Origin: Scortum barcoo
Lineage: Eukaryota; Chordata; Actinopteri; Centrarchiformes; Terapontidae
Reading direction: 5' to 3'
Length of the DNA stretch: 64,000 nucleotides
Assembly (NCBI GenBank): GCA_023238725.1
Contig: CM041544.1
Location: 4,546,001 to 4,610,000, forward strand
Positions within the stretch are counted from its first letter, which is position 1; the number at the start of each line of letters is the position of its first letter. The notes under the pieces were generated by a model that was not told the origin of the DNA, did no database searches, and worked only from the letters and a program-made list of their open reading frames with translations. Both the position numbers and the translations under genes were made by a program. Positions 11,696 through 22,567 of the stretch are shown here, piece by piece.

Positions 11696-12930
11696 TCTAA
11701 CATTGAAAAGCTATGTTCACTAATTTAGCTGCCAAAGAGAAAGAGAAGACACTTCCCTCAAATGATGATGAAAGACGTCACAAAGTGTCTTAAGTGTCTT
11801 AGCCACCATTCATCTAGCGCTAACTTTTATTCATTTATCACCCTGAACGCTGTTGTCAAAGAGTTTCAGTGAGAAAAGCGATGCAGAAACAAGCAGGATG
11901 TGCACCTCAATCAATTCCACAGCCTTCCTCTGCTAATCAAACTATCTGCCAAAAAAAGCCCCTTTGGCAGCCACGCTTGGACATCAACCTGACCGCTTGA
12001 TTATGTTTGCAGCCTTCCGAGCCAAACACTGCTCTAATATTACTGCCTAATGTAAGGCCATATGCTGTTTTCCAAGAAGCCACGAGATCCTGTTTCTAAG
12101 AGACCCGACGAGAGACATGGAGAGTCTAAGTCAGCATCCACAGAGCGGTGCGGCGCAGCTCGCTCAGGCTGTTATCAGTGCCAGGCGGCCCTTTGAAAGA
12201 TGAACAGTGCGAGAGAGAGGCAGCTGCTTTACAAAGGCTGTAAACTGTGCAGCAGCAGCGCCGCACGAGCTGATCAGACTGATGTTAACGGCTGACTCTT
12301 TTTTCATTCTCACGTGCCCTCCAACTGCTTCACTCCATACCTACAGTTCACCGTGTGCTCGGCGGGAGAGTTTCACTGCTGCTTAAAAGGGACACTCTCT
12401 ACAACACTAGAGCAGCACAGCCTTGTAATAGCAACGCTGCACGATGGACTCCCTGTGCGTGTATGCATAATGATAGTGGAGATGACAAAGGCGTGAGGGA
12501 TGATGGCCCTGATGATGACTTCTGACATGATTGAAATTAAAACACAGCTGTTATTAGTGTTTTTTAGGTCATACATAAGTGGCACCTGCCTCATATTGAT
12601 AATGGAAGGGCTATGGAAACTGACTGAGGATGGTGGGGGCTCTCTCTCTCCTCACATTCAGCAGCATCATCTCAGAAATATGTGCAGCCCGGCCGTGAAC
12701 GCCTCTCTAAACCTTAACACACTGACCCACGGGGGGGGGTCTTGGCTTTGATGAACTGCTGTAAGAGTGTGAACACACTGCTTAAAGCTGGAGGGGGGGG
12801 CTCTGGTACTTATCACCAACCACTCCTCTTGGTGGTGATCTCAATCAGAGCTGGACTTCTTTAAGGCTACTGACTAAGAAAAAACTGTGAACTTAACTGG
12901 GTTATCCTTGTGTGTTGGAATGTGCACCAA

Positions 12931-12974
<44 letters not shown>
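12931..12974. repeat. (AC)n(AG)n compound microsatellite
   Basis: About 8 AC units followed by about 14 AG units. Confidence 0.95.
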
Positions 12975-13295
12975 CATAGGAGCACATCCCTGCAGTGAAA
13001 TGACCTCATTTGCTCAAGTTTCGCCTGTAACTTGTCCAGCACACTGATGGCGGCTCTGGAGCAACACGCGGGGCTTCTTCCGGCAGAGATCCAGCGATTG
13101 AGCGCGGAGCTTCCAAGAGGCTTCCTTCCCCATACACAGTGACAAGACATCACGCATTAACATTACTTCCACGCATGACACTAATCTCGTCTTAATTACG
13201 CAATTAGCGATCCGTCTTCAAATAGTCCGTTTCAGAGAGTTCACTGAAGCATTAACGTGGGTTTTTTTCACAGTGGAAGCAGCATATTTAGACAT

Positions 13296-13297
<2 letters not shown>

Positions 13298-13347
<50 letters not shown>
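13298..13347. repeat. (TA)n microsatellite
   Basis: About 25 TA units. A T-rich tract with GTTTTTTATG words follows at 13440-13500. Confidence 0.95.
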
Positions 13348-13349
<2 letters not shown>

Positions 13350-13832
13350 TGTGACAGACTTCATGTGCGCAGGGATCATTTGAGGAGGAAACTTTCCATG
13401 CTGTCTGCGGGTCGCGTGGGCGTGATGAAAATACAAATGTGCGTTTTTTATGTTTTTTTTTTTTTTTTTTATGTTTTTGTTTTTTTTTATGTTTTTTAAT
13501 CTCATCGCCTCCGGTTGATGAGGACGAGGCTGACAGGTAGATTAGCTGTTCATTAGCGGGGAGCCAAATCGGCCCCGTGTTACATCTAAAACCGAGCAAA
13601 CGGCGGCCGGTGTCGAGCTGTCAACTCTTGAGATTCCCGCAGAAACTTTGACAACTCGAGCCTCAGCTGAGCCCTGACAGCAACACAACACAGGCTGCAC
13701 ACACACACACACACACAGCAGAATACACACACTCAGGGTGAATAAAAACTGAATCACACACTTGGTCACTCTTGGATGAAAGTTAATTTTCTTTTTGAAA
13801 AGGGTTTTTGTCAGGGTTTCCCCCTCTCTTAC

Positions 13833-13914
13833 CATCTTCCTTTTCGTCGAAAACGGGTCGCTTTGAAGAACTGTTGGCTCCCATCCTCTTCTTCCACTTG
13901 CCCCAGTGAAACAT
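13833..13914 (-). CDS. stk32c: STK32C (YANK3) serine/threonine kinase, first coding exon only
   Basis: On the minus strand, ATG at 13914-13912 opens a 27-codon exon ending in a consensus donor (ATG|GTAAGAG, GT at 13832-13831) in phase 1. It encodes MFHWGKWKKRMGA, then NSSSKRPVFDEKED. This matches the segment of human STK32C just before the kinase domain (KWKKRMG, then PVFDDKED). The glycine-rich loop and catalytic exons are not in the window and should lie further left. An in-frame TGA (13923-13921) sits two codons before this ATG, so the long human N-terminus is absent here. The start context is weak (T at -3, T at +4). A second in-frame ATG at codon 11 has a strong context (A at -3, G at +4) and would give MGANSS, like the N-termini of STK32A and STK32B. 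STK32 kinases are little-characterised AGC-type kinases. Identity is supported by gene order next to LRRC27. Confidence 0.85.
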
Positions 13915-14390
13915 TGATGCTCAGATTGCATTCCTCGCCTCTTCAGGAGAAACTACAGCTCTGTGTCGGACAGCCTCCCCAAAACACAGAGAGCAGGAGC
14001 GCACATCGCACCCGAAACCACCAGTCCGTGATCACGCTTCTTTCTTTCTTCTTTTTTTTTTTAAATCTCTGGTGTTTATTCTGCCGAAAAACAAAGTGTG
14101 TGCAGACCAGGTGAGGGCACGTGCAGCAGGTACCGACGGACCGCGAGGCGTTTCAAAATAAAGGCTGGCGGGTATGGCGCGTTGCAGCCGGAGGTGTGTG
14201 TGATCGCTCGGCTCCGTCGGTGTGTGTGTGTAGTTGTCTTCCGTAGCCTGCCAGCCGAGGGACTTCTGTTTGTGTCGGGGCTGAGAGTGAGAGCTGCGTC
14301 GAGTCACAGCGGTCAGCTGGGGGAAAACAGGAAGTGGGCAAAATAAAAGCTCGGAAATACTCGGCGGCGTATCAAAGATCAGCTGGGCGA
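13915..14390 (-). promoter_or_regulatory. stk32c: stk32c 5' UTR and CpG-rich promoter region
   Basis: CpG-dense sequence immediately upstream (minus strand) of the stk32c start, densest at 14100-14390, unlike its AT-rich surroundings. Contains an E-box (CACGTG, 14119-14124) and an ETS-type CAGGAAGTG near 14328-14336. No TATA box was seen. The start site is inferred at roughly 14.3 kb. Confidence 0.55.
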
Positions 14391-15200
14391 TTTAAAACAG
14401 CATGAATTCATCGGTACGGTAAGGCTATAGATTAAATAAGTTAAATTAGTTAAGATAAATTCATTTGAATAATTTATAGCAATGCAACGCCCAGTTCATT
14501 TAATCATACACCATCATCACAACAATCTATCATATAAATGAATTTATAGGTGATTAAATTCAGTCTTGACATAAATATGATTAACTAAATAAATAAAATA
14601 ATATATATCCTATAAATAAAAATCTTTAGGGAACAGAGAAAAATAAATAAAATGCATTTTCATTTTTAAAAGTCCTCCCAATGTGCTTTAATCTTTGCTC
14701 CTTTGCTTGCACATGGACTAATATAGTGAAAACAACAACCGGAAACTCCTTCCCAGCATTGTGAGTGGCTTGAGTCTTGGGAGAGTAGTGTGACAGTTTC
14801 TGGCCAGTGACTGTGGTCGACGTAGCTCTGTATCACCACTGTCATGCATATCAACACATAAGGACCAGCCTCTGTAGGAGAAGCCAGGATAGCTCGGTGT
14901 GCGGACACCGCATTACTCCACAGTCTCATTAGAGGATGGATGGGTGGTGCCGGATCATCGACGGGGAAAAAAAGGAGAGGGTTTAACACTTTGTTTTCAG
15001 CGTTCACACTGTGGCTCATTTGCTGCTGCCTGCTTACTGAAAAAAAAAGTGATGTGTAGTTTTGATCAATACAGCTTCGGCACGTGACCTGCCCACATTT
15101 ATAAAGTTTTAATTAATAGGTTTAACAAAATAATAAATAAATAAAATAAAAAAATAAATAATATAAATCTGTGGTTGAAACATTATGGACGCAGTTCGCC
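14391..15200. other. AT-rich spacer between divergent genes
   Basis: Holds TAAATAAATAAAA-type low-complexity runs near 14570-14660 and 15115-15170. No exon seen. Confidence 0.5.
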
Positions 15201-15241
15201 TTGTTTGCACGTGGACGGCTGCCGTAGTTTTTGTTGCTCTC

Positions 15242-15255
15242 GTTACCATGGTTAC
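15242..15255. promoter_or_regulatory. RFX-type X-box in the lrrc27 promoter
   Basis: GTTACCATGGTTAC is a near-palindromic match to the RFX X-box (GTTNCC-AT-GGNAAC type). It lies about 180 bases before the end of the inferred non-coding first exon of lrrc27. RFX factors drive ciliary genes through such sites; use at this locus is inference. Confidence 0.6.
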
Positions 15256-15259
15256 GACG

Positions 15260-15420
15260 TCAAACTAGCCAGGCGGTGGCTAAAAGTTAGCGTGTCGTGT
15301 TCCTGTTGCGCTTTTTTAAATATTATTTTTAATGTAAAGTTACTTGATTTAGTTAGTTCGTTTTAATTAGATACTGACACACACATTCACTGGTACCGAG
15401 TGTGTTTATTCTCATTACAG
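15260..15420 (+). other. lrrc27: Inferred non-coding first exon of lrrc27 (start approximate)
   Basis: A strong splice donor (CATTACAG|GTAAGC) at 15420/15421 is followed by an acceptor (TTTTTTCCACACAG) ending at 15550, just before the coding exon. This implies a spliced 5' UTR. The 5' boundary is a guess from the promoter motif. Confidence 0.45.
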
Positions 15421-15559
15421 GTAAGCTAACAGCTGCTGACTTTATCTGACGTGAGGCAGCAGCAGTGAATGGACAGCTGCTTCTGCTGTTTAGACTAGCT
15501 TGTCCAATGAATGTGATACTTACGTGAACTTTGTTATTTTTTCCACACAGGGAGAAAAA

Positions 15560-15613
15560 ATGCCGGTGCCCAGAGATACCCTGAGCAATGGTCAGTGTTC
15601 ACTAAACAACTAA
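15560..15613 (+). other. Upstream ORF in the lrrc27 leader, 17 codons
   Basis: ATG (context AAAATGC) to TAA in the same exon as the main start, ending 12 bases before the main ATG at 15626. It is in the same frame as the main ORF but closed by its own stop. Such a close uORF could lower translation or require re-initiation. Confidence 0.5.
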
Positions 15614-15625
15614 ACAGCCTGTACA

Positions 15626-18600
15626 ATGTCTTCACCAGAGGAGGAGGAGGCTGACCTGCTGAGCTTTGTCTTTGGGAACAGTGTTGTCAAAGCTCGGCCC
15701 CCCCACAGTCAGCGGGAGGATGCTGAGCCACAGGAGCCCCCTGAGATTTATTCAGTAGAGACTTTGTGTCTGAGCAGAACCAAGCTGCAACATGTCACAG
15801 AAAGTGTTTTGAAGAATAGCGCACTTAAGGTCAGCATGGACTTGCATTTGTCGCCCTCTGCATTGATCTATTCATTGATCTATTCCCCTTGTATCATTTT
15901 TAGTATTTATATCTCGAAGGCAACCAGGTATCCAGTATCCCAGAGACACTGTTCAGCAGCTTGCCCAGACTGCTGTGGCTGGACCTCAGACATAACCAAA
16001 TTACATCACTCCCTGCAGAAATTGGCATGCACAGGTAGGATGCTTATGCAACTGCTGCTGAAATGTATACTGATTGGTCCAAACCCCTCGGCCACCTTGG
16101 GAGTACAGTATGTTTCTTTGTCACATATCAGAGCATTGTTAGACAATAATATTTTATTTTAGCTTTGCTTTGCTGCATAATGTTTTGAGATTATTTATTA
16201 CTTAAGCATATTTTGTCAAGGGTTTATGTTTAAGACATAAACTGGCATAAATCTTGCAGTGATATAATGATCTGTGATTTTGTTCATGTAGAGGTCTGAA
16301 AACATTACTTCTTGAAGGAAATCCCATCTCAGAACTCCCACCAGAGCTAGGTGAGCCTCTGTTCTTTGAAATAATAGATATTAATAAGAAGAAACAGAAA
16401 TAATACGCAGTACAGCTCCGCATGTTTTTCCTTCATCTTAACTGTTGTCACTAAAACTGTTACTAATACACTGTCGCTTGAATGTACAGTATGTTAACAT
16501 TGGTAATGGAGGAATATACAGTATGTACAATTTCTCTACTGATGCACTCATTGTGAATTAATCTGGATGACAATATCAGCTAAATATAAAAGCTGTCAGC
16601 TGTAATCATATTTCTAAGAGATTCATTATTTGTTCATTTTTCCAGGAAATGTGATTACCCTCAAAGGTCTGAACCTGAGGAACTGCCCCATCAGTTTCCC
16701 ACCACAAGACATCGTGAACCAGGGGCTCCAGAGCATCCTCAAGTACCTCAGGGGTGCCATGGCTAAGCGGCCCGTAAGCGTGAGGAAGACCCCTCAAGGT
16801 GAATCAAAGGCACCTTTGAACAGTGCAGCAGCAAAGTGTTCAGTATGCATGTGCATCCTTGCCATCTGCTCTTTTTGTCAAAGATAGGACGGCTGGCCAC
16901 AAAAATAGCTCCTTGCCCTGGTACCACTTCACTGGTGTGACTTCTGTTGCCAAGGTGACGGCGCGTGCCACTCGGCTGACTCCTTCCCACCCCCCTCCCA
17001 CCCCCCGTTCCAGCTCTGTAATATTTTTAGCCAGATGAAAATGATCGATAACCTGTGGGCTCTAAACAGGAGCTCTCCGTCACTAAGCACCGTCTGGAGG
17101 TAATCACTGTGAGAAGCCCAAGACAGCCCTCCACAGGAGAGGCTGCTGCTGCACAATGAGCAGAGTCAAACCCCTCAATCAAACGATTTATCTCCCTGCC
17201 TACAAGGTTATTAACAAAGATAGAGCTGCGGCCTCCCGGGGGAAATCTCCTTTCATTTAATTGGTTTAGAGTATAAGTTTAGCAGATTTGAATATACATC
17301 ATTCTTTTACATACTGCATTATCATCAACCTTTTTAAGCTGCGATAACACTGAGTATTTAAACCGTTTGAGTCTAATTACCCTACATGTGTGTTAAAGTT
17401 ACTTTCTGCCCTTTATTTTCCTAATCCAGTATAAACTTGCTGGCCACATTTTCTGCGCTGCAATAAGGAATATGCAATATTGTTCCTGCTAGTCATTGGT
17501 GATGTGAGTGTGTTGGTTAAATGCTGGCATATCTTTGCTGCATTTGGAAAAGAACTCTTTGTTCTCTCAGTAATCTTTGAACTGATTTACTAAATTCTTT
17601 CTTAAGTAAATCAGTTATCAACAAGTGCTTCTACAGCCACTGTAGCTGTAGACAGCAATAGTTGTTGTCAGTACTGGCTGCACCCACATTATGCTTGTAG
17701 CTGCCATGGTTGTTTCATTGGTAGAGTTGCCTGTGGTGGAGAAGCTCCAGCTGTCAGAACTGATGGGGTCCAGTATGGAGGAGCAGGATGAGTCAGTGGA
17801 CGAGGACGAGCTGCAGAGGTTCAAGGAACTCAAACACAAGATGATCCTGCTGGACAAAGATGAGCTGGGTTCAGTAGCACAGAGTGATAAAAACCCGAAG
17901 TCGCACCTTCCTATCACCAAAAGGTAAATATAGCAAAGGTGGTAGGATCTTTTTATAGTGGAAAAAATAAGTGAAAACGCTTTTCGCCTCTTACAGTTTG
18001 ACATTTTAGCATATAGACTTCGCTAACCGTATTGGTTAACACTGTCATCTTGCTGTGAGGAGACAGTGCTATCTTCTGCAGTGTTTCTAATTGGGTTTAA
18101 ACCTGCCAGCCAGCTAAAGCCTTTCTGTGTGGACTTTGCATGTTCTCCTCGTTCCTGTGTGTCTTCTCTTTGGGTGCTCTGACTTCCTCCCACAGTCCAA
18201 AGACCTGCAGGTTAGGTTCATTGCCAACTCTAAAAATTGAGGTGTGAAAGTGAGCATAAATGGTAGTCCATCTCCATGTGTCAGCTCTGTGATAAACAGG
18301 CAACAGGTCCAGGGTGTCTGCCAGGCAAAGAAGTACAGTAGTTACACACAACCCCCTGTAAAACATCACTGAAAAATACATTGAACAAGCCAGATATAAC
18401 ATGTTAATTAGGTGCTGGTAAGTGTATTTTCTTCATGTTGGAAATTGCAAGGCCAAGTGATTCCAGTGTTTATACTACATTAAGCAGCCGCTGGTTTTAG
18501 CTTCATATTCCACAGACAGATATGAGAGTGGCATTGATCTTCTCATCTCTCTGCCAGAGAGTGATAAGCTGTGTTTCCCAAAATGTCAAACTGTTCCTTT

Positions 18601-21570
18601 GAAAGAAAGGGTTTAGGCTAGCTATCACTGTGAGTTGCACATGTATAATATTTTCTACTGGACTTACAGCGTTTATTAAAATGGCTAGTTATTTAATTTC
18701 TCCTGGAACTGTTTTTGCACAGTGTGTCCAGGCAGCAAGTATCTGTTTGGCATAAATAGTTTTTCAGATTTACTGTGCAATGAAGTTTGAAAGCGTCATT
18801 AAATATCTAATAGCAGAACAGAGGAGGTGAATTAGTTTTGTTTCAGTAGATAACTTTTGTGCTGAGGTCTGGAGTTGTGGTGGAGGGCCAACTATGTGGC
18901 ACTGTGCCTTGGAAAGGATAGCAAAACACTCCTTAATGACATTCTCTACAGAGAAAACCAGGTGATAAAAATCAGCTGGGCCTCTCAGAACTCAGAAGAG
19001 CAATAAAAATAAAGCATTTTGTTTCAATTTATTTGTCAGAAAAAAGGCAACCACCAAGGGCGGCATTATTCCAGGGCTAACCCTGTTTGACATCCAGCAT
19101 TGGAAGAGGCCAGAAGAGAGGAGGCAGGCTGCAATGAAGGAGATGAAGGAGAAGCAGGCTGTTCTCGAGCAGAGAAGAAAGTATGTTGATTCCTACCACG
19201 AGACCTTGGGTTCAATAGAATAATTACCTTACTGACTATCCTGCCGCAGTACATTTTGACCATTAAATCACATTGCATGAATTGCACAGAATATTCAGGC
19301 CAGATAATACCAAAGATGGGCCTGTTGTTTCTTATTGTGTCTAATTGTCTTTTGCCCAAGTGACCAGCAGTAAGGAATCCATATAATGGCCACCGTGTAA
19401 AGATAGAAAGAAAGAATAGTTTGTGTTTACAGAACCCTTTGCAGCCATTCAGAAACAATAGCCGAGCACCATTTTCTTTGACATAGATCTATTATAGTGC
19501 ATTGTTGTCTGGCTCTCTCACAGAAACCAGGAGGCTCTTCGGAAGTGGCGTACACAAGCCAAGATCACGCAGGGGAAGAAAATATCTGAGCACAAGCAGA
19601 AGAAGCATGAAAGAGAAAGAAAACACAAGGTATGGGTAGAATTTGCCAATATATCGTCTACATTTCCACCTGTCAACCTACCAAATTTTTAATTTATAAT
19701 TCTTAACTTATTCCATACGAAGCCATAACTTATTCCATAACTTATTCCATACGAAGCCATATTCAGCTCTTTATATTTACTTATATTAGTTTATTCTCAT
19801 TCTTTTATATTTTGTATTTTAAGTATTTACTGTTTATTTTTCATCTGTGTGCTTCTTCTATCTGTGTGCTTCTGGAAACTTAAATTTCCCTGAGGGAGTC
19901 ATCCCAAAGGGATCAATAAAGTCGAGTCTGAGTCTGAGTCTGAGTCTCAACCACAAGGGGGCAGTAGAGCATCATTGCTGTCACATTGGGCAGTGGACTA
20001 TAACAATAATGATGAAATTACCACAAGATAAAATATTTTGGTGCTACTGAATGGCATTTCAGGTAGTGGCTGTTGGAGGCAGCGACAGATGCCAGTGCTT
20101 GTGATGGAGTGTGCTGCATCAGTGATTGCACAGCAGCAACATGTAGCTATCAAAGCTGATGAATACATGCAGGCATGCACAAACTGTAGACAATGGAGAT
20201 GGATAGTTTTGAGTATTTTGAATGTCAGCTGAATTTCCATGCATACAACTGAAGAGCAGCACATAATGGGTGCATTCAACCAGCAACATCAGTGCAAGTA
20301 TTCACTGAAAAACACAGTAAACCAACCCCATTCAGGTAATTTGACTCAATGAGGCTGTTACATTGCAGCAATGTAGCTGCAGGCTGTGTTTGTAGGATGT
20401 GTCACAACATCTGCATCATCCTATATGTACACAAGCTCTGTACTTGGAACAAAGGTGAACACTGCCGTACATGATAATAAACACTTCCTATCTCTGTTTC
20501 AGGAGGCAGAAACAGATTCAGAACCTGGTGTGAGATTCAGAAATGATGCTGCTCAAAGTCAGACACCCAAAATGTCCATCAGAGAGTGTGAGGAGAGCAG
20601 GTAAAAGGGAACTCTGTCTGAATACTGTCTACTACATACAGAAGTAAAAAAGAAGTAAGAGTGTCTCCTTCAAACTGTAACGCTTCTGTTTATCTCATCT
20701 GTCTTCCTTGTAATGAGTGCACATTTAATAAGGGAAATCAGTGAGGCATAATGGTGTGTACGGATGCTCAGCAAATCAGTGTGCCTGATGAAAAGGCTGC
20801 TGTACATACTGTATCTTTAATATTTTAGGCATTTGACAAACATTAAACAGGGGCAACAGGTGTTTGGCCTGACTTTAGACAGAAAAGTATCCACCAAATG
20901 GGATTTTGCATGCCTACATGCAGATACAGGTGGAAAGCTAGAGACACCTAGTGGACAAAGAGAGACTGTACATGCAACATAGAACAGCAATTTTCTTTTG
21001 TTCTTCTTGAGCAACATTATGCCCCAATACAAACAAACCAGATTAGACAGTACACCTCAGACTTTTTTTGTTTTCATTGATAGAATAAATCTTGAATAAG
21101 GAGAGAGCAGTCATAGGCTTGCATTCTTAATCAGCTGACTACCAGACATAACAGCTATGATACCACTGGACATACTCAAGCATCTAAATATTCATTCTTT
21201 TGGTATTAAATATATGAATTTTGACCCATGTGCCCCCCCCCCAGATCAGCCCGCGAGCTGGAGCGGCAGATCCGCGCCCATGTTGAGAAGATGCAGGAGA
21301 GACGCAGGAATCCCAGGGGCACGACCACTGAGCAGATGGCCTCAGCAGACCAAGATGTGGAAGAGGTCAGTCCCATACCTCATTATTCACACAACACATG
21401 TATACTGAATTCATAGCTTATTGATCTGACTTTGGATTTGTTTTGTTTCTTTTCAGATAAGGAAGTTACAGGCTCGGCTTTTAGAGGGGAAGAGAAATCG
21501 GGGAAGAGCTCCTGAAAACTGTTTCACGATCTTCACTGGAGACACCTGGGAGAGTTTCCTTGGCAAGTGA
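15626..21570 (+). CDS. lrrc27: Leucine-rich repeat-containing protein 27
   Basis: Ten coding exons: 15626-15829, 15904-16034, 16292-16350, 16646-16798, 17725-17923, 19040-19180, 19524-19629, 20503-20600, 21245-21365, 21457-21570. All junctions are GT-AG and keep phase, giving 441 residues (human about 530). Residues ~40-150 are leucine-rich repeats (YLYLEGNQVSSIPE, LLWLDLRHNQITSLP, LKTLLLEGNPISELP, LKGLNLRNCPISFPP). These closely follow human LRRC27 (WLDLRYNRIKALP, LKTLLLERNPIKMLP). Then come an acidic linker with LPVVEKLQLSEL, charged coiled-coil-like segments around 270-330, and a third basic helix near 365-390 (ELERQIRAHVEKMQERRR). No signal peptide or membrane segment is seen. Function is poorly known; the X-box suggests a ciliary or flagellar role, as inference. 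The gene order with pwwp2b supports the identity. Confidence 0.93.
18100..18345. repeat. High-copy teleost interspersed repeat in an lrrc27 intron
   Basis: Contains TGTGTGGACTTTGCATGTTC, then TTCCTCCCACAGTCCAAAGA, CCTGCAGGTTAGGTTCATTG and ACAGGTCCAGGGTG, in the order typical of a very common fish repeat. No protein is encoded; the transposon class is uncertain. Confidence 0.7.
18486..18605. repeat. Teleost repeat related to 11420-11695 and 32860-33160
   Basis: TAGCTTCATATTCCACAGAC, AGATATGAGAGTGGCATTGA and AAAATGTCAAACTGTTCCTT match the right part of the copy at 33090-33160. Confidence 0.6.
19704..19760. repeat. Short minisatellite, AACTTATTCCATACGAAGCC unit
   Basis: The unit AACTTATTCCATACGAAGCC appears twice with a partial AACTTATTCCAT copy between. 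Confidence 0.8.
19765..19948 (+). repeat. 3' end of a CR1/L2-like retroelement with simple-repeat tail
   Basis: CTTAAATTTCCCTGAGGGAG followed by AAAGGGATCAATAAAGTCGA and a tandem GAGTCT tail is the usual 3' end of fish L2/CR1-type LINEs or their SINE partners. The 5' limit is uncertain. It lies in an lrrc27 intron. Confidence 0.6.
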
Positions 21571-21617
21571 CAGGGATTATAATGCTTCTCAACGCTGATT
21601 GTGGTATTGAATTAAAA

Positions 21618-21623
21618 AATAAA
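21618..21623 (+). terminator. lrrc27: lrrc27 poly(A) signal
   Basis: AATAAA 48 bases past the lrrc27 stop, giving a very short 3' UTR. Confidence 0.65.
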
Positions 21624-21639
21624 GATCACAAGACTGTTA

Positions 21640-22369
21640 CTGGGCAGAATTCCTTTTCCACCGTATGATTCTTTATCTCTTTCTCTTGAACGTCTGCAAC
21701 ACACCCTCTGCATTAATCGTCTTGTTATACATGTACCTCACCTCATTACCATTAATAAGTTGGTGCTGCTACTAATTTACTGTGCCAGATGAAGCCATTC
21801 AGTTGTTAAATATACAGATATGATTCAACTGTAAAACCAGAAGTACCACCACACACTGTAAATAAAAGAAGGCTTAAATCATACAAATATTTGAGGGGAA
21901 TAAATGAGAAATGATAAAACACAGGTAAACCTCAGCTCAAGTCACCAATCATTTTATTTGCCTGATGTAAATAATACTATTTAATTTGAGAGTGTAAATT
22001 TCAAATGTAGTGCCAAACTGAAGAATTGTAAGGGCATTTTTGCAAATGGTACCTTTTAATGCTCCTGTTAAAATATGGATGATAGTGGCTGACATATGTG
22101 GCTGCACGTCTTGTGGTTGAACACTGAAATATGGCTCACATTGATCTCACACTTCAATTTCACCAGCGTGTCGCCTTCCACACATGTGAAAAATTGATCC
22201 ATATTTGATCAATTTTCCGGTGGCACAAAGCAGCACAAGTTCAGAGCAAAGCGCCATTTACAGCCTCCCTCTGTGAAAAAAAACCCCTCAAAGTCCGCAG
22301 TAATGAAAGGCACCCAACAAATCCAAGTGAAACAGAGGAAGGGAAGGCCTTGTCTTGGGAGATTTCTGC
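21640..22369. other. Intergenic spacer lrrc27-pwwp2b, nothing recognised
   Basis: AT-rich, with no exon or repeat that I recognise. Passes into the CpG-rich pwwp2b promoter. Confidence 0.5.
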
Positions 22370-22567
22370 TCCTCCAGCACAGGGAGCGTGATGTCAGCGG
22401 TGGCAGCGCTGTTGTAATTGACTTGGTGGGGGTGATGGCGTCATTTCGTGCCCTGGTGTAGCCTCCTGCTCCAATAGCGAAGGGGAGACGGATCTTTGGC
22501 CGACGCGACCGTGGCTCCCTTGGCCGGGATCGAGCACCGCCGAGCCGGACACTTGACGCCGGGAAAC
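22370..22567 (+). promoter_or_regulatory. pwwp2b: CpG-rich pwwp2b promoter and 5' UTR
   Basis: CpG-dense block ending at the pwwp2b ATG. It has a CCAAT box at 22471-22475, CRE-like half sites (GTGATGTCAG near 22388 and GGCGTCAT near 22437), and no TATA box, typical of a broadly expressed gene. The CpG-rich DNA continues through the first coding exon to about 22700. Confidence 0.6.

Larger units (their letters stand above)
4130..13832. other. Gene-free stretch, probable stk32c intron 1
   Basis: No exon with supported splice sites was found on either strand; long frames here lack family resemblance and codon character. It holds microsatellites and old interspersed repeats, listed separately. 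Because the first stk32c coding exon lies at its right edge on the minus strand and no kinase-domain exon is visible, it is best read as the start of stk32c intron 1. That is inference from gene order. Confidence 0.5.

Noticed and set aside
13257..13599. Frames full of Tyr-Ile or Lys
   Set aside because: Products of (TA)n and poly(T) runs, not genes.
4130..13830. Search for stk32c kinase-domain exons (glycine loop, HRD, DFN motifs) on the minus strand
   Set aside because: None found by eye. Later exons probably lie beyond the left edge.
13542..13931. 129-codon minus-strand frame over the stk32c exon
   Set aside because: It is in a different frame from the KWKKRMG / PVFDEKED reading and runs through the splice donor into a CA repeat.
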